From the NCBI RefSeq assembly GCF_013387495.1, contig NZ_JABZEE010000013.1, positions 62,001-126,000 of the forward strand: a stretch of 64,000 bases of DNA, given 5' to 3'. This document shows positions 34,410-43,852 of the stretch, piece by piece (positions within the stretch are counted from its first letter, which is position 1; each line of letters opens with the position of its first letter). A program made the position numbers and the translations under genes. The DNA comes from Streptomyces sp. PKU-EA00015. GTDB lineage: Bacteria; Actinomycetota; Actinomycetes; Streptomycetales; Streptomycetaceae. Below the pieces are notes generated by a model, which saw nothing but the letters and a program-made list of their open reading frames with translations, searched no databases and was not told where the DNA came from.

Positions 34410-35506
34410 CAGTAGACCCCCTCGATGACCTTCTCGTCGTCGAACTCGCGCACCGGTGCGATGTCCGCGACCGAGTCGCCGACCTGGCCCTCCAGCGGGC
34501 GGATACGGGTGGCGAAGTCCCGCTCCAGGTTGTTCGGCAGGAACAGGCTCTTGCCGACGTAGTTCATGACGACCCGGCCGCGCTCGCCGTACTCGACGGG
34601 CTTGCGGGCCTCCAGGTCGATCACGTTGTAGGTCATGTACGGCGAGAACGGGTCGTAGACGCACGGCTCGTCGTCGCTCAGACCGGGGCGCTCGCTGACG
34701 TGGCCGAGGGTCATCGTGTTGCCGAAGCCGCTGTAGAGGGCGATGCCCGGGTACAGCTCGGTGCGGTACAGATGACGGGTGTCGGGGTCGAGCTGGGTGC
34801 CGACCCACATGATCGCCTTGACCTTCTTGCGGACCAGCTCGACGAGGTCGTCGCGCCGGCTCAGCCGCTCCAGCACCGGCGGCGTGAGCATCAGGACGCC
34901 GATGTCCTGGGAGGCCAGCGCGTGGGAGAGCTGGTCGACCAGGTGGTCGGTGTAGAGGTCGGCCTCGGTCTCGGCGCCACGGGCGATGATCTTCTTCACC
35001 CAGCGCGGGTCCACGTCGATCGTGAACGAGAGGCCGCCGCGGGCCGCCACCAGCTGCTGGAAGGTCGCGCCGACCATGTGCGGGCCGGACGGGATCGACA
35101 GCAGCCAGTTCACGTCGCGCGGCACGCCGTGGGCGTCGAGCTGCGCGTTGCTGTGCGCGATCAGCATCTCCAGCCACTCCTGGAGCATGACCACGCGCTT
35201 CGGCGCGCCCGTCGTGCCGCCGCTGTCGAAGACACCGACGACCTTCGGGCGGGGGCCGTAGCCCCGGGGAATCAGGTCCTCCGCGCGGACGTCGCGCAGC
35301 GAGTTCGCCACGTTGGGGAACAGCTTGAGGTCGTCGAACCCGCGCACATCGGCAATGGGGTCGAACTCCAGCTTCTGCGCCTGTGCCAGCCAGAACGGCG
35401 AACCGGTCTCCGGCGAGAAATGCCAGCGGAGCGCCGCGCGGAGGAATTCGTCCGGGTCCGGCGTGACACCGTACGGCAGCTCGAGAATGGGATCGATGGC
35501 GGACAC
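34409..35506 (-). CDS. GriD/LuxE-like AMP-forming aryl-acid activating subunit
   Basis: A 365-residue member of the LuxE/phenylacetate-CoA-ligase-like adenylating group. The phosphate-binding loop is VFDSGGTTGAPKRVVM. Other conserved segments are LYSGFGNTMTLGH and YGERGRVVMNYVGKSLFLPNN. It should activate an aromatic carboxylate as the AMP ester and hand the acyl group to the GriC-like Cys. I chose the GTG at 35506, preceded by GAAGGGAG at proper spacing. A TGACAGAGT box lies about 100 bases upstream. Confidence 0.82.
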   Translation of the reverse strand: MSAIDPILELPYGVTPDPDEFLRAALRWHFSPETGSPFWLAQAQKLEFDPIADVRGFDDLKLFPNVANSLRDVRAEDLIPRGYGPRPKVVGVFDSGGTTGAPKRVVMLQEWLEMLIAHSNAQLDAHGVPRDVNWLLSIPSGPHMVGATFQQLVAARGGLSFTIDVDPRWVKKIIARGAETEADLYTDHLVDQLSHALASQDIGVLMLTPPVLERLSRRDDLVELVRKKVKAIMWVGTQLDPDTRHLYRTELYPGIALYSGFGNTMTLGHVSERPGLSDDEPCVYDPFSPYMTYNVIDLEARKPVEYGERGRVVMNYVGKSLFLPNNLERDFATRIRPLEGQVGDSVADIAPVREFDDEKVIEGVY

Positions 35507-35604
35507 CGATGTGCTCCCTTCGGGAAACAACAAGAGAAAGAAGAAGTCAGCTTGTCCACATCATTCAAATGCCCGCGCATCGACCCCGCAAAGGCAGCCG
35601 TTTT

Positions 35605-35613
35605 ACTCTGTCA
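35605..35613 (-). promoter_or_regulatory. Cluster motif copy A, TGACAGAGT (griD-like)
   Basis: Read in the sense of the downstream gene: TGACAGAGT. One of eight sense-oriented copies in this cluster (see findings). TTGCGG follows 22 bases after the T of the box. Confidence 0.55.
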
Positions 35614-35642
35614 TGTGACCGGCGAATTGAATTGACGGAGCG

Positions 35643-36392
35643 TCATCGGTCCTGCGCCGAAAGGGAAACGGAATCGAGCACCCCGTCCGCCCAGTCCGCG
35701 GTGTAGGCACGGAAGTCCGGGAAGCCGCCCTGCTGCGGGTCGGCCGTCCAGCGGAAGTCGGCGCCGGGGTTGTGCACGTCGACGCCGGCCGCCGTGAACA
35801 GGTGCGGGCTGCCCTGCACCCGCGGACCGCGCGCCACCGCCCAGTCGCGGTACACGGCGGCACGCCCCTCGCCCCGCTCGACGGCCGAGGCGAGGGCCTT
35901 CTCGTCGACGAGGGGGCATGCGGCGGCGACGGCGAGTATCTCGGCCGTGAGGCTGATGCAGCGGCCCTCGCCGTAGAAGGCGTGCCGCAGCGCGGTGTCG
36001 AGCTGGTCGGACGCGCGCAGCCCGCCGACGGCCGGGTCCTTGGCGGCCTGGACGGCCTCCATCGCCGACAGGGTCGTCACCGGGTAGGTGTACTCGGGCG
36101 AGGTCCACAGGCGCCAGCCCAGCGCGGGCACCTTGGCGCCGATCGCGACCACCTCGGCGTCGATGATCGGCTTCGGCGTCGACTGGCTGTTGAACAGCTC
36201 CAGCGGGAACACCCGGTGGTCCACGACGAGTTCGGTGCCGCGCCGCTCGGCGGCCGCGTGCAGCGTGTGCAGGGCCAGCGTGGCCCAGGGGCAGCCGATG
36301 TCCGACCACACGGTCACGGTGCGGGCGTCGGAGGAGAAGAGCGAGTCGTCCGCCGTCACGGGCAGGGGCGAAGCGTCGGCCAAGGGGTTCAT
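35643..36392 (-). CDS. DsbA-family / 2-hydroxychromene-2-carboxylate isomerase-like protein
   Basis: A 249-residue thioredoxin-fold protein of the DsbA/FrnE/HCCA-isomerase group. The active-site segment reads VTVWSDIGCPWATLALHTL, a CPWA rather than CxxC, so it is not a simple disulfide oxidase. A helical insert spans about 75-185, and the C-terminal fold includes GSPHLFTAAGVDVHNPG with the cis-Pro loop. It may act as a glutathione- or mycothiol-linked isomerase/transferase on an aromatic intermediate. The start ATG at 36392 is preceded by AGGACC. Function is inferred from fold only. Confidence 0.75.
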   Translation of the reverse strand: MNPLADASPLPVTADDSLFSSDARTVTVWSDIGCPWATLALHTLHAAAERRGTELVVDHRVFPLELFNSQSTPKPIIDAEVVAIGAKVPALGWRLWTSPEYTYPVTTLSAMEAVQAAKDPAVGGLRASDQLDTALRHAFYGEGRCISLTAEILAVAAACPLVDEKALASAVERGEGRAAVYRDWAVARGPRVQGSPHLFTAAGVDVHNPGADFRWTADPQQGGFPDFRAYTADWADGVLDSVSLSAQDR

Positions 36393-36516
36393 CAGGGGTC
36401 CTCTTTCCTGGAGTCCGGGCCGTGCCCAGAGGCCGGGGAGAACCACCGCCGCCGGCCGTGGCGCGGCACCGTCAGTGTGACCGGCGGCACGCCGGGGTAC
36501 GCAGCGCGCGCGGGGG

Positions 36517-36525
36517 ACTTCGTCA
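36517..36525 (-). promoter_or_regulatory. Cluster motif copy B, TGACGAAGT (DsbA-like)
   Basis: Sense-strand TGACGAAGT 125 bases upstream of the start at 36392, between that start and the hairpin at 36547-36580. One of eight copies. Confidence 0.6.
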
Positions 36526-36546
36526 CTTCCCCGCGGTGAACAGGCA

Positions 36547-36580
36547 AGAGGGGCCCGCCGGGTGTCCGGCGGGCCCCTCT
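36547..36580 (-). terminator. Hairpin terminator downstream of the luciferase-like gene
   Basis: AGAGGGGCCCGCCGG (36547-36561) pairs perfectly with 36566-36580 through a GTGT loop. It lies 20 bases after the stop at 36600 and closes that transcription unit. Confidence 0.8.
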
Positions 36581-36599
36581 CACGCACGGGCGTCGCGGC

Positions 36600-37697
36600 T
36601 CACCGCGCGGCACGCTCCCGGTCCCTGCGGGCGACGCGCTCCGCGTGCGTCGGCCCGGCCGGCACATCGGCGGCGCGGCCCGACGCGAACTCCTTGCGGA
36701 GCACCGGGAGGACCTCCTCGCCGAACAGGTCGAGCTGTTCCAGCGCGGTCTTCAGCGGAATCGAGTGCGCGTCGACGATGAACAACTGCCGCTGGTAGTC
36801 GCCGAACGTCTCCCGGAATCCCAGCGTCTTGTCGATGACCTCCTGCGGGGAGCCGACGCTCAGCGGTGTCTGCTCCATGAAATCTTCCAGACGGGCGCCG
36901 CCGTACAGCGGGGCGTTGTCGAAGTAGGGGCGGAATTCCCGGACCGCGTCCTGGGAATTCTTGCGCAGGAAGAACTGGCCGCCCAGTCCGACGATCGCCT
37001 GCTCGGGCGCGCCGTGTCCGTGGTGCGCGTAACGCTCCCGGTACAGGTTGACCAGCCGGACGAAATGGTCCTTCGGCCAGAAGATGTGGTTCGCGAAGAA
37101 GCCGTCGCCGTAGTACGCGGCCTGCTCGGCGATCTCCGGGGAGCGGATGGAGCCGTGCCAGACGAACGGCGGCACCCCGTCCAGCGGCCGGGGCGTCGCC
37201 GTGAAGCTCTGCAGAGGCGTACGGAACCGGCCCTCCCAGTCCACCGTCTCCTCGCGCCACAGCCGGTGCAGCAGCGCGTAGTTCTCGACGGCGAGCGGAA
37301 TGCCCTGCCGGATGTCCTTGCCGAACCAGGGGTACACGGGAGCCGTGTTGCCGCGGCCCATCATCAGGTCGACCCGGCCGTCCGCGAGGTGCTGGAGCAT
37401 CGCGTAGTCCTCGGCGATCTTCACCGGGTCGTTGGTGGTGATCAGCGTGGTGGCCGTGGACAGGATGATCCGCTGCGTCCGCGCGGCGATGTGGCCGAGC
37501 AGCGTCGTCGGGGACGACGGCACGAACGGCGGGTTGTGGTGCTCGCCGGTGGCGAACACGTCCAGGCCGACCTCCTCCGCCTTCTCGGCGAGCGCGACCA
37601 TCGCCTTGATGCGCTCGTGCTCGCCGGGCGTGCGGCCGGTGTGCGGGTCCCTGCCCACGTCCCCGATGCTGAATATGCCGAACTGCATGCTGTCCAT
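36600..37697 (-). CDS. LLM-class flavin-dependent oxidoreductase
   Basis: A 365-residue bacterial-luciferase-fold enzyme using FMNH2, supplied by a reductase not identified here. MQFGIFSIGDVGRDPHTG begins the barrel. GEHHNPPFVPSSP, YAMLQHLADGRVDLMMGRGN and PPFVWHGSIRSPEIAEQAAYYGDGFF are family motifs (CE1758-like group). It could oxygenate or oxidise the cluster intermediate. The ATG at 37697 follows GGAGATGGG; an ATG at 37688 is possible. It has its own motif box and terminator, so it is probably transcribed singly. Confidence 0.85.
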   Translation of the reverse strand: MDSMQFGIFSIGDVGRDPHTGRTPGEHERIKAMVALAEKAEEVGLDVFATGEHHNPPFVPSSPTTLLGHIAARTQRIILSTATTLITTNDPVKIAEDYAMLQHLADGRVDLMMGRGNTAPVYPWFGKDIRQGIPLAVENYALLHRLWREETVDWEGRFRTPLQSFTATPRPLDGVPPFVWHGSIRSPEIAEQAAYYGDGFFANHIFWPKDHFVRLVNLYRERYAHHGHGAPEQAIVGLGGQFFLRKNSQDAVREFRPYFDNAPLYGGARLEDFMEQTPLSVGSPQEVIDKTLGFRETFGDYQRQLFIVDAHSIPLKTALEQLDLFGEEVLPVLRKEFASGRAADVPAGPTHAERVARRDRERAAR

Positions 37698-37925
37698 CCC
37701 ATCTCCGCCCGGTCTCACTGAGAGATGCCGCCGGTTCCGGCGGCTGCTTCCTCCGGCTTCCCGGACCGGGCCGGGGCCGCAGGCGCCCGTCCGCCGGCCC
37801 GTGCGGTGGCCGGCCTGCCGGTACGGGTACCCGCGGGAGGAAGGGCTCGCCGCCCTTCCTCCGCCGTCTGCCTCACGGCGCCCAGTGTTCCCTCGCGGGT
37901 CCCCGCACCGAACCGCGTCGCTGCT

Positions 37926-37934
37926 ACTCCGTCA
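37926..37934 (-). promoter_or_regulatory. Cluster motif copy C, TGACGGAGT (LLM gene)
   Basis: Sense-strand GACCTGACGGAGT about 229 bases upstream of the start at 37697. The 13 bases GACCTGACGGAGT are identical to those at copy G. The rest of the 269-base gap shows nothing else definable. Confidence 0.55.
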
Positions 37935-37966
37935 GGTCCACTGCGAGACCGGGGCGTTGGGCTCGG

Positions 37967-39151
37967 TCAGCGGACCGCGAGCGCGTCGAGGTACGAGCCG
38001 ACGTTGCGGCGGGTCTCGGTGACGCTGTCGCCGCCGAACTTCTCGACGACGGCGTCCGCGAGCACCAGCGCGACCATCGCCTCGGCGACGATCCCGGCTG
38101 CGGGCACCGCGCACACGTCGGAGCGCTGGTGGTGCGCCTGCGCCGGCTCACCGGTGCGGACGTCGAACGTGGCGAGCGCACGCGGCACGGTCGCGATCGG
38201 CTTCATCGCCGCCCGCACCCGCAGCACCTCGCCCGTCGACATGCCGCCCTCGGTGCCGCCCGAACGGCCCGACGTGCGCCGCACGCCCTGCTCCGTGGCC
38301 ACGATCTCGTCGTGCGCCTTGGAGCCGGGCACCCGGGCCAGCTCGAACCCGTCGCCCACCTCGACGCCCTTGATCGCCTGGACGCCCATCAGCGCGGCGG
38401 CGAGCCGGGCGTCCAGGCGCCGGTCCCAGTGGACATGGCTGCCCAGGCCGACCGGCACCCCGTACGCCAGCACCTCCACGACGCCGCCGAGCGTGTCGCC
38501 GTCCTTGTGGGCCTGGTCGATCTCGGCGACCATCGCCCTGCTCCCGGCCGCGTCCAGGCAGCGCACGGGGTCGGCGTCCAGCCGCTCCACGTCCCCGGGG
38601 ACCGGCAGCAGCCCGGACGGGGTCCGCGCCGCTCCCAGCTCGACGACATGGGACAGGATCTCGATCCCGGCCGTCTCGGCGAGGAACGCGCGGGCGACCG
38701 CGCCGAGCGCGACGCGCGCCGCGGTCTCCCGGGCGCTGGCCCGCTCCAGCACCGGACGGGCGTCGTCGAAGCCGTACTTCTGCATGCCGGCCAGGTCGGC
38801 GTGACCGGGCCGCGGCCGGGTCAGCGGAGCGTTGCGGGCCAGGCCCGCCAGGATCTCCGGATCGACCGGGTCCGCCGACATCACCTGTTCCCACTTGGGC
38901 CACTCGGTGTTGCCGACCATGACGGCGACGGGCCCGCCCTGGGTCAGGCCGTGCCGGACGCCGCCGAGGAAGGTCACCTCGTCCCGCTCGAACTTCATCC
39001 GCGCGCCGCGTCCGTACCCGAGGCGCCGCCGCGCCAGGGCGTCGGCCACCACGTCCGTGGTGACCGGCACACCGGCGGGCAGCCCCTCCAGCGTCGCGAC
39101 CAGCGCGGGGCCGTGCGACTCACCCGCGGTGAGCCAGCGCAGACCACCCAT
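37967..39151 (-). CDS. aroC: Chorismate synthase
   Basis: Eliminates phosphate from EPSP to give chorismate using reduced FMN. The 394-residue protein has the first signature [18 protein letters not shown] with the acid/base His, [15 protein letters not shown], and a second His in [36 protein letters not shown] holds the catalytic Asp near the C-terminus. Its start is two bases from the hydroxylase stop, so they are co-transcribed. It is likely a cluster-dedicated copy in addition to the housekeeping gene elsewhere. Confidence 0.95.
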   Translation of the reverse strand: MGGLRWLTAGESHGPALVATLEGLPAGVPVTTDVVADALARRRLGYGRGARMKFERDEVTFLGGVRHGLTQGGPVAVMVGNTEWPKWEQVMSADPVDPEILAGLARNAPLTRPRPGHADLAGMQKYGFDDARPVLERASARETAARVALGAVARAFLAETAGIEILSHVVELGAARTPSGLLPVPGDVERLDADPVRCLDAAGSRAMVAEIDQAHKDGDTLGGVVEVLAYGVPVGLGSHVHWDRRLDARLAAALMGVQAIKGVEVGDGFELARVPGSKAHDEIVATEQGVRRTSGRSGGTEGGMSTGEVLRVRAAMKPIATVPRALATFDVRTGEPAQAHHQRSDVCAVPAAGIVAEAMVALVLADAVVEKFGGDSVTETRRNVGSYLDALAVR

Positions 39152-39153
39152 GA

Positions 39154-40368
39154 TCAGACCAGTCCGGCGGGCACGGGCGGGGCGACGTGGCCGGCGACGC
39201 CGACCTTGCTGCCGTGCAGCCAGGCGACCTTGTCGTACATGTCCTCGGCGCTGAGGGAGGCCAGCATCGCGTTGCGCGCCTTGGCCGCCTCGCCCGCCGG
39301 GTGGTACAGCTGCCGGCCCATCTCGCGCGCGACGAGCTGGGTCGCGGCCGTGCGCTCGCGGCGCTCGGCGTTGAACTTCTGGAAGTTCACCTCGAACTCG
39401 GACTCCTCGGTGCCGATCAGCTCGCCGAGCACGACCGCGTCCTCGACCGCCTGGCAGGCGCCCTGCGCCGCGTACTGGAGCATCGGGTGGGCGGCGTCGC
39501 CGACGAGGACGACCCGGCCGTCGGCCCAGGTGTCGACCGGATCGCGGTCGCACAGGACCCAGCTGCGCCAGTCCTCGCCGAGGTTCAGCAGGCGCCGCGC
39601 GGTGTCGCCCAGCTCGGGGAACTCACCGAGCACATGGTCCTTGGCGACCGGCTCGCCGAGGACGGCCTTCGTGGCGCCGTCGTCGCGGGTGGCGGCCAGG
39701 TTGAGGAACTTGCCCTCGCCGATGGGGTAGTGGACGAAGTGCCACTTGGGCCCGGCCCACAGCGTGACGGTGTTCCAGCGCAGCTCCTCGGGGACCTGCT
39801 CCATCGGGATCACCGAGCGGTAGATCGTGTGCCCGGACACGCGCGGGAAGCCGTCGCCGACGAGCTTCTTGCGGACGAAGGAGTTGATGCCGTCGGCGCC
39901 GATGAGCGCCGCGCCGGTGACCTCCTCGCCGGAGGTGAGACGCACGGTGACCGAGCCGTCGTTCTGCTCGTAGCTCACCACCGACGCCTCGGTGCGCAGC
40001 TCGATCGTGTCGACGCCGCGGCACGCCTCCAGCAGCGGCGCGTAGAGGTCGATGCGGTGGACGACGGCGTACGGGTTGCCGAACCGGCGGCGGTAGTCGC
40101 CGGTGAGCGGCATGGAGGCGACCTTCTCCCCCGTGGTGCCGTCCATGAAGCGCAGTTCGTCGATGTGCACGGCGCGGGCGCGGACCTCGTCGCCGACGCC
40201 GAGCTGGTCGAGGGCCTGGAAGGCGTTCGGGCCGAGCTGGATGCCGGCGCCGATCTCGGTGAAGGTGTCGCGGGCCTCGAGGACGGTGACCCGGTGGCCG
40301 CGACGGGAGATGCCCAGGGCCGCCGCCAGACCGCCGATCCCGCCGCCCGCAATGATGATGTCCGACAT
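39154..40368 (-). CDS. FAD-dependent aromatic hydroxylase (3-hydroxybenzoate 6-hydroxylase/salicylate hydroxylase-like)
   Basis: A 404-residue group A flavoprotein monooxygenase. The Rossmann motif is [21 protein letters not shown], the DG motif is [13 protein letters not shown], and the GD motif is [42 protein letters not shown] is typical of 3HB6H and salicylate hydroxylases. It probably hydroxylates, perhaps decarboxylating, an aminophenolic acid such as 3-hydroxyanthranilate. The ATG at 40368 is set by the N-terminal motif. It is in an operon with aroC. Confidence 0.88.
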   Translation of the reverse strand: MSDIIIAGGGIGGLAAALGISRRGHRVTVLEARDTFTEIGAGIQLGPNAFQALDQLGVGDEVRARAVHIDELRFMDGTTGEKVASMPLTGDYRRRFGNPYAVVHRIDLYAPLLEACRGVDTIELRTEASVVSYEQNDGSVTVRLTSGEEVTGAALIGADGINSFVRKKLVGDGFPRVSGHTIYRSVIPMEQVPEELRWNTVTLWAGPKWHFVHYPIGEGKFLNLAATRDDGATKAVLGEPVAKDHVLGEFPELGDTARRLLNLGEDWRSWVLCDRDPVDTWADGRVVLVGDAAHPMLQYAAQGACQAVEDAVVLGELIGTEESEFEVNFQKFNAERRERTAATQLVAREMGRQLYHPAGEAAKARNAMLASLSAEDMYDKVAWLHGSKVGVAGHVAPPVPAGLV

Positions 40369-40468
40369 CTCGCTCTCATTTCTCGCTACGTGTGTCTGCT
40401 GGTCGTTGGGCGCTGCTGTGCCGTGCAAATGCCGTACGGGCCGTGCCGCGTGCGTGCGTGCCGCGCAG

Positions 40469-40498
40469 TGCTGCTCGGTGCTGCTCGGTGCTGCTCGG
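40469..40498. repeat. Three tandem copies of a 10-bp unit
   Basis: TGCTGCTCGG is repeated three times without interruption immediately before the aroA stop side (40502) and upstream of the hydroxylase gene. No operator form is evident. Confidence 0.7.
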
Positions 40499-40501
40499 TG
40501 T

Positions 40502-41770
40502 TCAGCCGGCCGGCGGGGGAAAGCTCGCCTGCGGTCCGAAGAGCCTCGACAGCTCCTCGTGGAAGCCGGGGAAGGTCTTGGCGACGCAGCCCGGATCGTC
40601 GAGCGTGATGCCCGGGGTGCACAGCCCGAGGACCGAGAAGGCCATGGCGATGCGGTGGTCGCGGTGGCAGGCGATCTCGGTCGGCGCCATCCGTCCGGGG
40701 TGGACGGTGATCCGGTCCTCGCCCTCCTCGACCCGGACGCCGCCCGCGCGCAGGTTCGCCGCGATCGCGGTGATCCGGTCGGACTCCTTGAACCGCGCGT
40801 GGCGGATGCCGTGGACGGTGATCGGACCGTCGGCGAGCGGGGCCACGGCCGCCAGGGTCATGAAGGTGTCCGAGATGTCGCCCATGTCGACGTCGAAGCC
40901 GCCGCGCAGCCGTCCGGTGCCGGTGACCGTGGTGGCGTCCGGACCGATCTCGACCTCGGCGCCGGTACGGGCCAGCACCTCGGCGAAGCGCAGGTCGCCC
41001 TGCAGGCTGTCCTTGCCCAGGTGCGGCACGGTGACGGACGTGCCGGTGACGGCGGCGGCGGCGAAGACGTACGAGGCGGTGGAGGCGTCCGGTTCGATGC
41101 GCAGCCCGGTGCCGGTGTAGCCCCCGCGCTCCACCCGCAGCCGGCCCTCGGCGTCGATACCGACCTCGGCCCCGAACCGGCGCATCAGCGCCGTCGTCAT
41201 GTCGATGTACGGGCGGCTGACCAGCCCGTGGGCGGCGACGGTCAGCGGCTCGCGCATCAGCGGCGCCGACAGCAGCAGGCCCGTGAGGTACTGGCTGCTG
41301 ACGGAGGAGTCCAGTACGAGCTCACCGCCCGCCAGGCCGCGCGCGGTGATGCGCAGCGGCAGTCCGCCGCCCTCGCCCGCCTCCACGCGGGCGCCCAGTT
41401 CGACCAGGGCGCGGGTCAGCGGGCCGAGCGGCCGGGCCCGGAGCTGGCCGGAACCGTCGAAGTGGAACTCGCCCTCGCCCGCAGCCGCGAGGACGGGGAG
41501 GAAGCGTGCCGCGGTGCCCGCGTCGGCGCACCACACGGCCGCTCCCGTCCGCGGCGCGCGGCCGAGTCCGGTCACCGTCCAGCGGTCGTCGCGCACGTCG
41601 ACGTGGACGCCGAGGGCGGTGAGCGCCTCGCGGAAGGCGACCGTGTCGTCGCTGACCAGGGGGGCGGTCAGGACGCTGGTCCCCTGGGCGGCGGCGGCCA
41701 GCAGCAGGGCCCGGTTGGTCAGCGACTTGGACCCTGGGATACGGGCCGCGCGGGCACGTATCCCGGACAT
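40502..41770 (-). CDS. aroA: 3-phosphoshikimate 1-carboxyvinyltransferase (EPSP synthase)
   Basis: Transfers enolpyruvyl from PEP to shikimate-3-phosphate. The 422-residue protein has PGSKSLTNRALLLAAAAQG with the substrate Lys near the N-terminus, DAGTAARFLPVLAA, the catalytic Asp in DMGDISDTFMTLAA and the Glu in RFKESDRI, and HRDHRIAMAFSVLGL near the C-terminus. Active-site residues appear complete. It starts one base into the stop of the SDR gene, so the two are coupled. It is probably a pathway-dedicated copy. Confidence 0.95.
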   Translation of the reverse strand: MSGIRARAARIPGSKSLTNRALLLAAAAQGTSVLTAPLVSDDTVAFREALTALGVHVDVRDDRWTVTGLGRAPRTGAAVWCADAGTAARFLPVLAAAGEGEFHFDGSGQLRARPLGPLTRALVELGARVEAGEGGGLPLRITARGLAGGELVLDSSVSSQYLTGLLLSAPLMREPLTVAAHGLVSRPYIDMTTALMRRFGAEVGIDAEGRLRVERGGYTGTGLRIEPDASTASYVFAAAAVTGTSVTVPHLGKDSLQGDLRFAEVLARTGAEVEIGPDATTVTGTGRLRGGFDVDMGDISDTFMTLAAVAPLADGPITVHGIRHARFKESDRITAIAANLRAGGVRVEEGEDRITVHPGRMAPTEIACHRDHRIAMAFSVLGLCTPGITLDDPGCVAKTFPGFHEELSRLFGPQASFPPPAG

Positions 41771-42513
41771 CAGAGGGTCACCCCGCCGTCCAGCACCAGG
41801 TCGTGGCCGACGACGAACTTCGACTCGGGGCTCGCGAGCCACGCCACGGTGTCGGCGATCTCCTCGGTGCGCGCGACCCGGCCGGCCGGCGCCGACGTCT
41901 TCACGTGCTCCTCCCACTCGGCGCGGCCGTTGGTGGCCTCCACGTCGCCGGGGCTGATGGAGTTGATCCGGATGCCGTCGCCGATGTGTTCCTGCGCGGC
42001 CGTGCGGGTGAGCGCGGACAGCGCCGCTTTCGTCGAGGCGTAGGCGCCGAATCCGAGCCGGCGGCCGTTCACGCTGACATTCGTGGAGTGATTGACAATC
42101 ACACCCCCGCCGTTTTCCCGCATATGGGCGATCTCGTGCTTCATCAGCAGCCAGACGCCGGTGAGATTGGTGGAAAGGACTTCGCCCCATACGGCTTCGC
42201 AGGTTTCCGCGATCATATGGGGGTGGGGGACCCAGCAGGCGTTGTTGAACGCGATGTGCAGTCCGCCGTGGCGTTCCACCGTCGATTTCACGAGCCGGAT
42301 GACGTCCAGTGCGTGCGTCACGTCGGCCATGACGGCGTCGGCCTTGCCGCCCTCCTTCTCGATCAGGGTGACGGTGTCCGTCAGGTCCCGGGGTTCCCGC
42401 CCGGCGACCACCACGGTGGCGCCCTCCCTGGCGAAGGCCAGCGCGGTCGCTCTGCCGGTTCCGGAGCCGCCTCCGGTGACGAGTGCGACCTTGCCGGTGA
42501 ATCGTGCTGTCAT
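41770..42513 (-). CDS. Classical SDR oxidoreductase, first gene of the aroA operon
   Basis: A 247-residue short-chain dehydrogenase. The motifs are TGGGSGTGRATALAF, NNACWVPHPH, the catalytic HSTN Ser, YxxxK in AYASTKAA and the C-terminal VGHDLVLDGGVTL. The substrate is not evident; acting on a cyclohexadiene or quinol intermediate fits the cluster. The ATG at 42513 follows GGAGAATCCTG. It has a motif box 177 bases upstream. Confidence 0.85.
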   Translation of the reverse strand: MTARFTGKVALVTGGGSGTGRATALAFAREGATVVVAGREPRDLTDTVTLIEKEGGKADAVMADVTHALDVIRLVKSTVERHGGLHIAFNNACWVPHPHMIAETCEAVWGEVLSTNLTGVWLLMKHEIAHMRENGGGVIVNHSTNVSVNGRRLGFGAYASTKAALSALTRTAAQEHIGDGIRINSISPGDVEATNGRAEWEEHVKTSAPAGRVARTEEIADTVAWLASPESKFVVGHDLVLDGGVTL

Positions 42514-42689
42514 CAGGATTCTCCTGGTAGCGGGCTGAAGGGGCGATGCTCGGCGGACGGGAAACATGTCTCCCGTCGATGGATTACCGCGAGCAATTCA
42601 TTCCGTTCGCAAGAACGCGATGCGAATCACCTCTGGAGTCCCCTTAACTCTGCGCCGCGCCGTGGCCACCGATCAATGCGTGTCCGGCT

Positions 42690-42698
42690 ACTTCGTCA
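42690..42698 (-). promoter_or_regulatory. Cluster motif copy D, TGACGAAGT (SDR-aroA operon)
   Basis: Sense-strand CAACTGACGAAGT 177 bases upstream of 42513; TTGATC follows 22 bases after the box T. One of eight copies. Confidence 0.6.
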
Positions 42699-42728
42699 GT
42701 TGACGGGATATGCCCGCGGCCATGCGAA

Positions 42729-42778
42729 AGCCCCGCATTCTCTTTCCCGGGCGGATCGCGGAAAGAGAATGCGGGGCT
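42729..42778 (-). terminator. Long hairpin terminator downstream of the secreted DUF6081-like gene
   Basis: AGCCCCGCATTCTCTTTCC (42729-42747) pairs perfectly with 42760-42778, a 19-bp stem with a 12-base loop, followed on the reverse strand by TTTCG. It lies 25 bases after the stop at 42803. Confidence 0.85.
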
Positions 42779-42802
42779 CGGCGCGGGAGCGGCTGCCCGT
42801 CG

Positions 42803-43852
42803 TCAGAACCGGGCGCCGGTGACGCTCAGATGGCGCACGTCCAGCCGCGCCCCCTGCCCCCAGAGCCGGCTGCCGGGCCGGCTGTCCGGGTCGGCGAAGG
42901 TCTGCGGCGCCGGCGCACCCGCATCGGGGTCGTGGTAGGCGGTGGTGTCGGTGAGCTTCACGAGGGCCCCGTCGGCCTGCGGCCCCTCGGCGTCCAGGAG
43001 CGTGAACATGCCGAAGCCGGGCGCGAGTTGGCGCGGCGACACGAGCTCTTCGCGGCCGCCCAGGTCGATGACGAGATGGGTCCGGTCGGTGGGTCGGAAA
43101 CCGATCCTGTCGACCTTGTGGACCTGGTGGCCGTTCACCGTCCACACCACCGTGCCCGCGGCGCGGTCGTAGGAGATGGCCAGGTCGTCGGCCTGGTCGG
43201 GGCTGGAGCGCCGGGCCACCGGGAGGGCGTGGGAGAAGGCCGCGTGATCGGCGCCCGGGGTGGGGAGCCTCTCGTAGAGCGCGTAGATCCGGCTGTTGGT
43301 GACGAAGAAGTCGAAGACCATGTTCGACTCCTGGTCGATCGTGGTCATCGCGCCCGCCGCGAGCCGCAGGTCGGCGCGCGGGTCGGCCACGGCGTCGCCG
43401 AACGGATGCCGCTCGGTCCCGAACGTCCGGGCGCTGAGCGAGGAGTGGAACGTGAGCACGGTTCCGGGAGTGGCGTCGAAGCCCAGGACTCCGCTGGAGG
43501 CCCGATGGCTCGCGAGGGCGAACCACTTGATGTGGTCGAGCGCGCCGTCACCGCCGGCGGACTCCTTGGCCGTGGTGTACGCGAAGGCGGGCGCACCGGT
43601 CACGGGGTCGGTCCCTGTGGGCACGACGCGCAGCCCCGCCCGGGAGGTGGAGGTCCTGCCGTCGCCGTGGGGGAACGACCCGAGCGGCGTCACGGACCAC
43701 TTGGCGTCGTCACCGGTGTGGTCGAATCCGCCGCTGAAGTCGTCCCAGGTCGTACGGGTTCCGGTCGCGGCACCGACCGGGCCGGCGGGCACGAGGGCCA
43801 CGGCGAGGGCGACCGTCAGCACGACCGGCAGGTGGAACATGGCGCGCTTCAC
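42803..43852 (-). CDS. Secreted beta-rich protein, DUF6081-like
   Basis: A 349-residue protein with a signal peptide (VKRAMFHLPVVLTVALAVAL, cleavage near VGAATG). The mature part is beta-rich and concanavalin-like. The recognisable elements are TTWDDFSGGFDHTGDDAKWSV, FHSSLSARTFGTERHPFGDAV, FDFFVTNSRIYALYERLP and TVVWTVNGHQVHKVDRIG. It resembles DUF6081 proteins, a secreted Streptomyces family of unknown function. I see no catalytic motif. It has no cluster motif upstream, so its link to the cluster is only positional. The 444-base gap upstream is GC-rich with no gene that I can support. Confidence 0.78.
   Translation of the reverse strand: MKRAMFHLPVVLTVALAVALVPAGPVGAATGTRTTWDDFSGGFDHTGDDAKWSVTPLGSFPHGDGRTSTSRAGLRVVPTGTDPVTGAPAFAYTTAKESAGGDGALDHIKWFALASHRASSGVLGFDATPGTVLTFHSSLSARTFGTERHPFGDAVADPRADLRLAAGAMTTIDQESNMVFDFFVTNSRIYALYERLPTPGADHAAFSHALPVARRSSPDQADDLAISYDRAAGTVVWTVNGHQVHKVDRIGFRPTDRTHLVIDLGGREELVSPRQLAPGFGMFTLLDAEGPQADGALVKLTDTTAYHDPDAGAPAPQTFADPDSRPGSRLWGQGARLDVRHLSVTGARF

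Noticed and set aside
40469..40498. Short CRISPR-like array
   Set aside because: Direct 10-bp units without spacers and without cas genes nearby; a simple tandem repeat.
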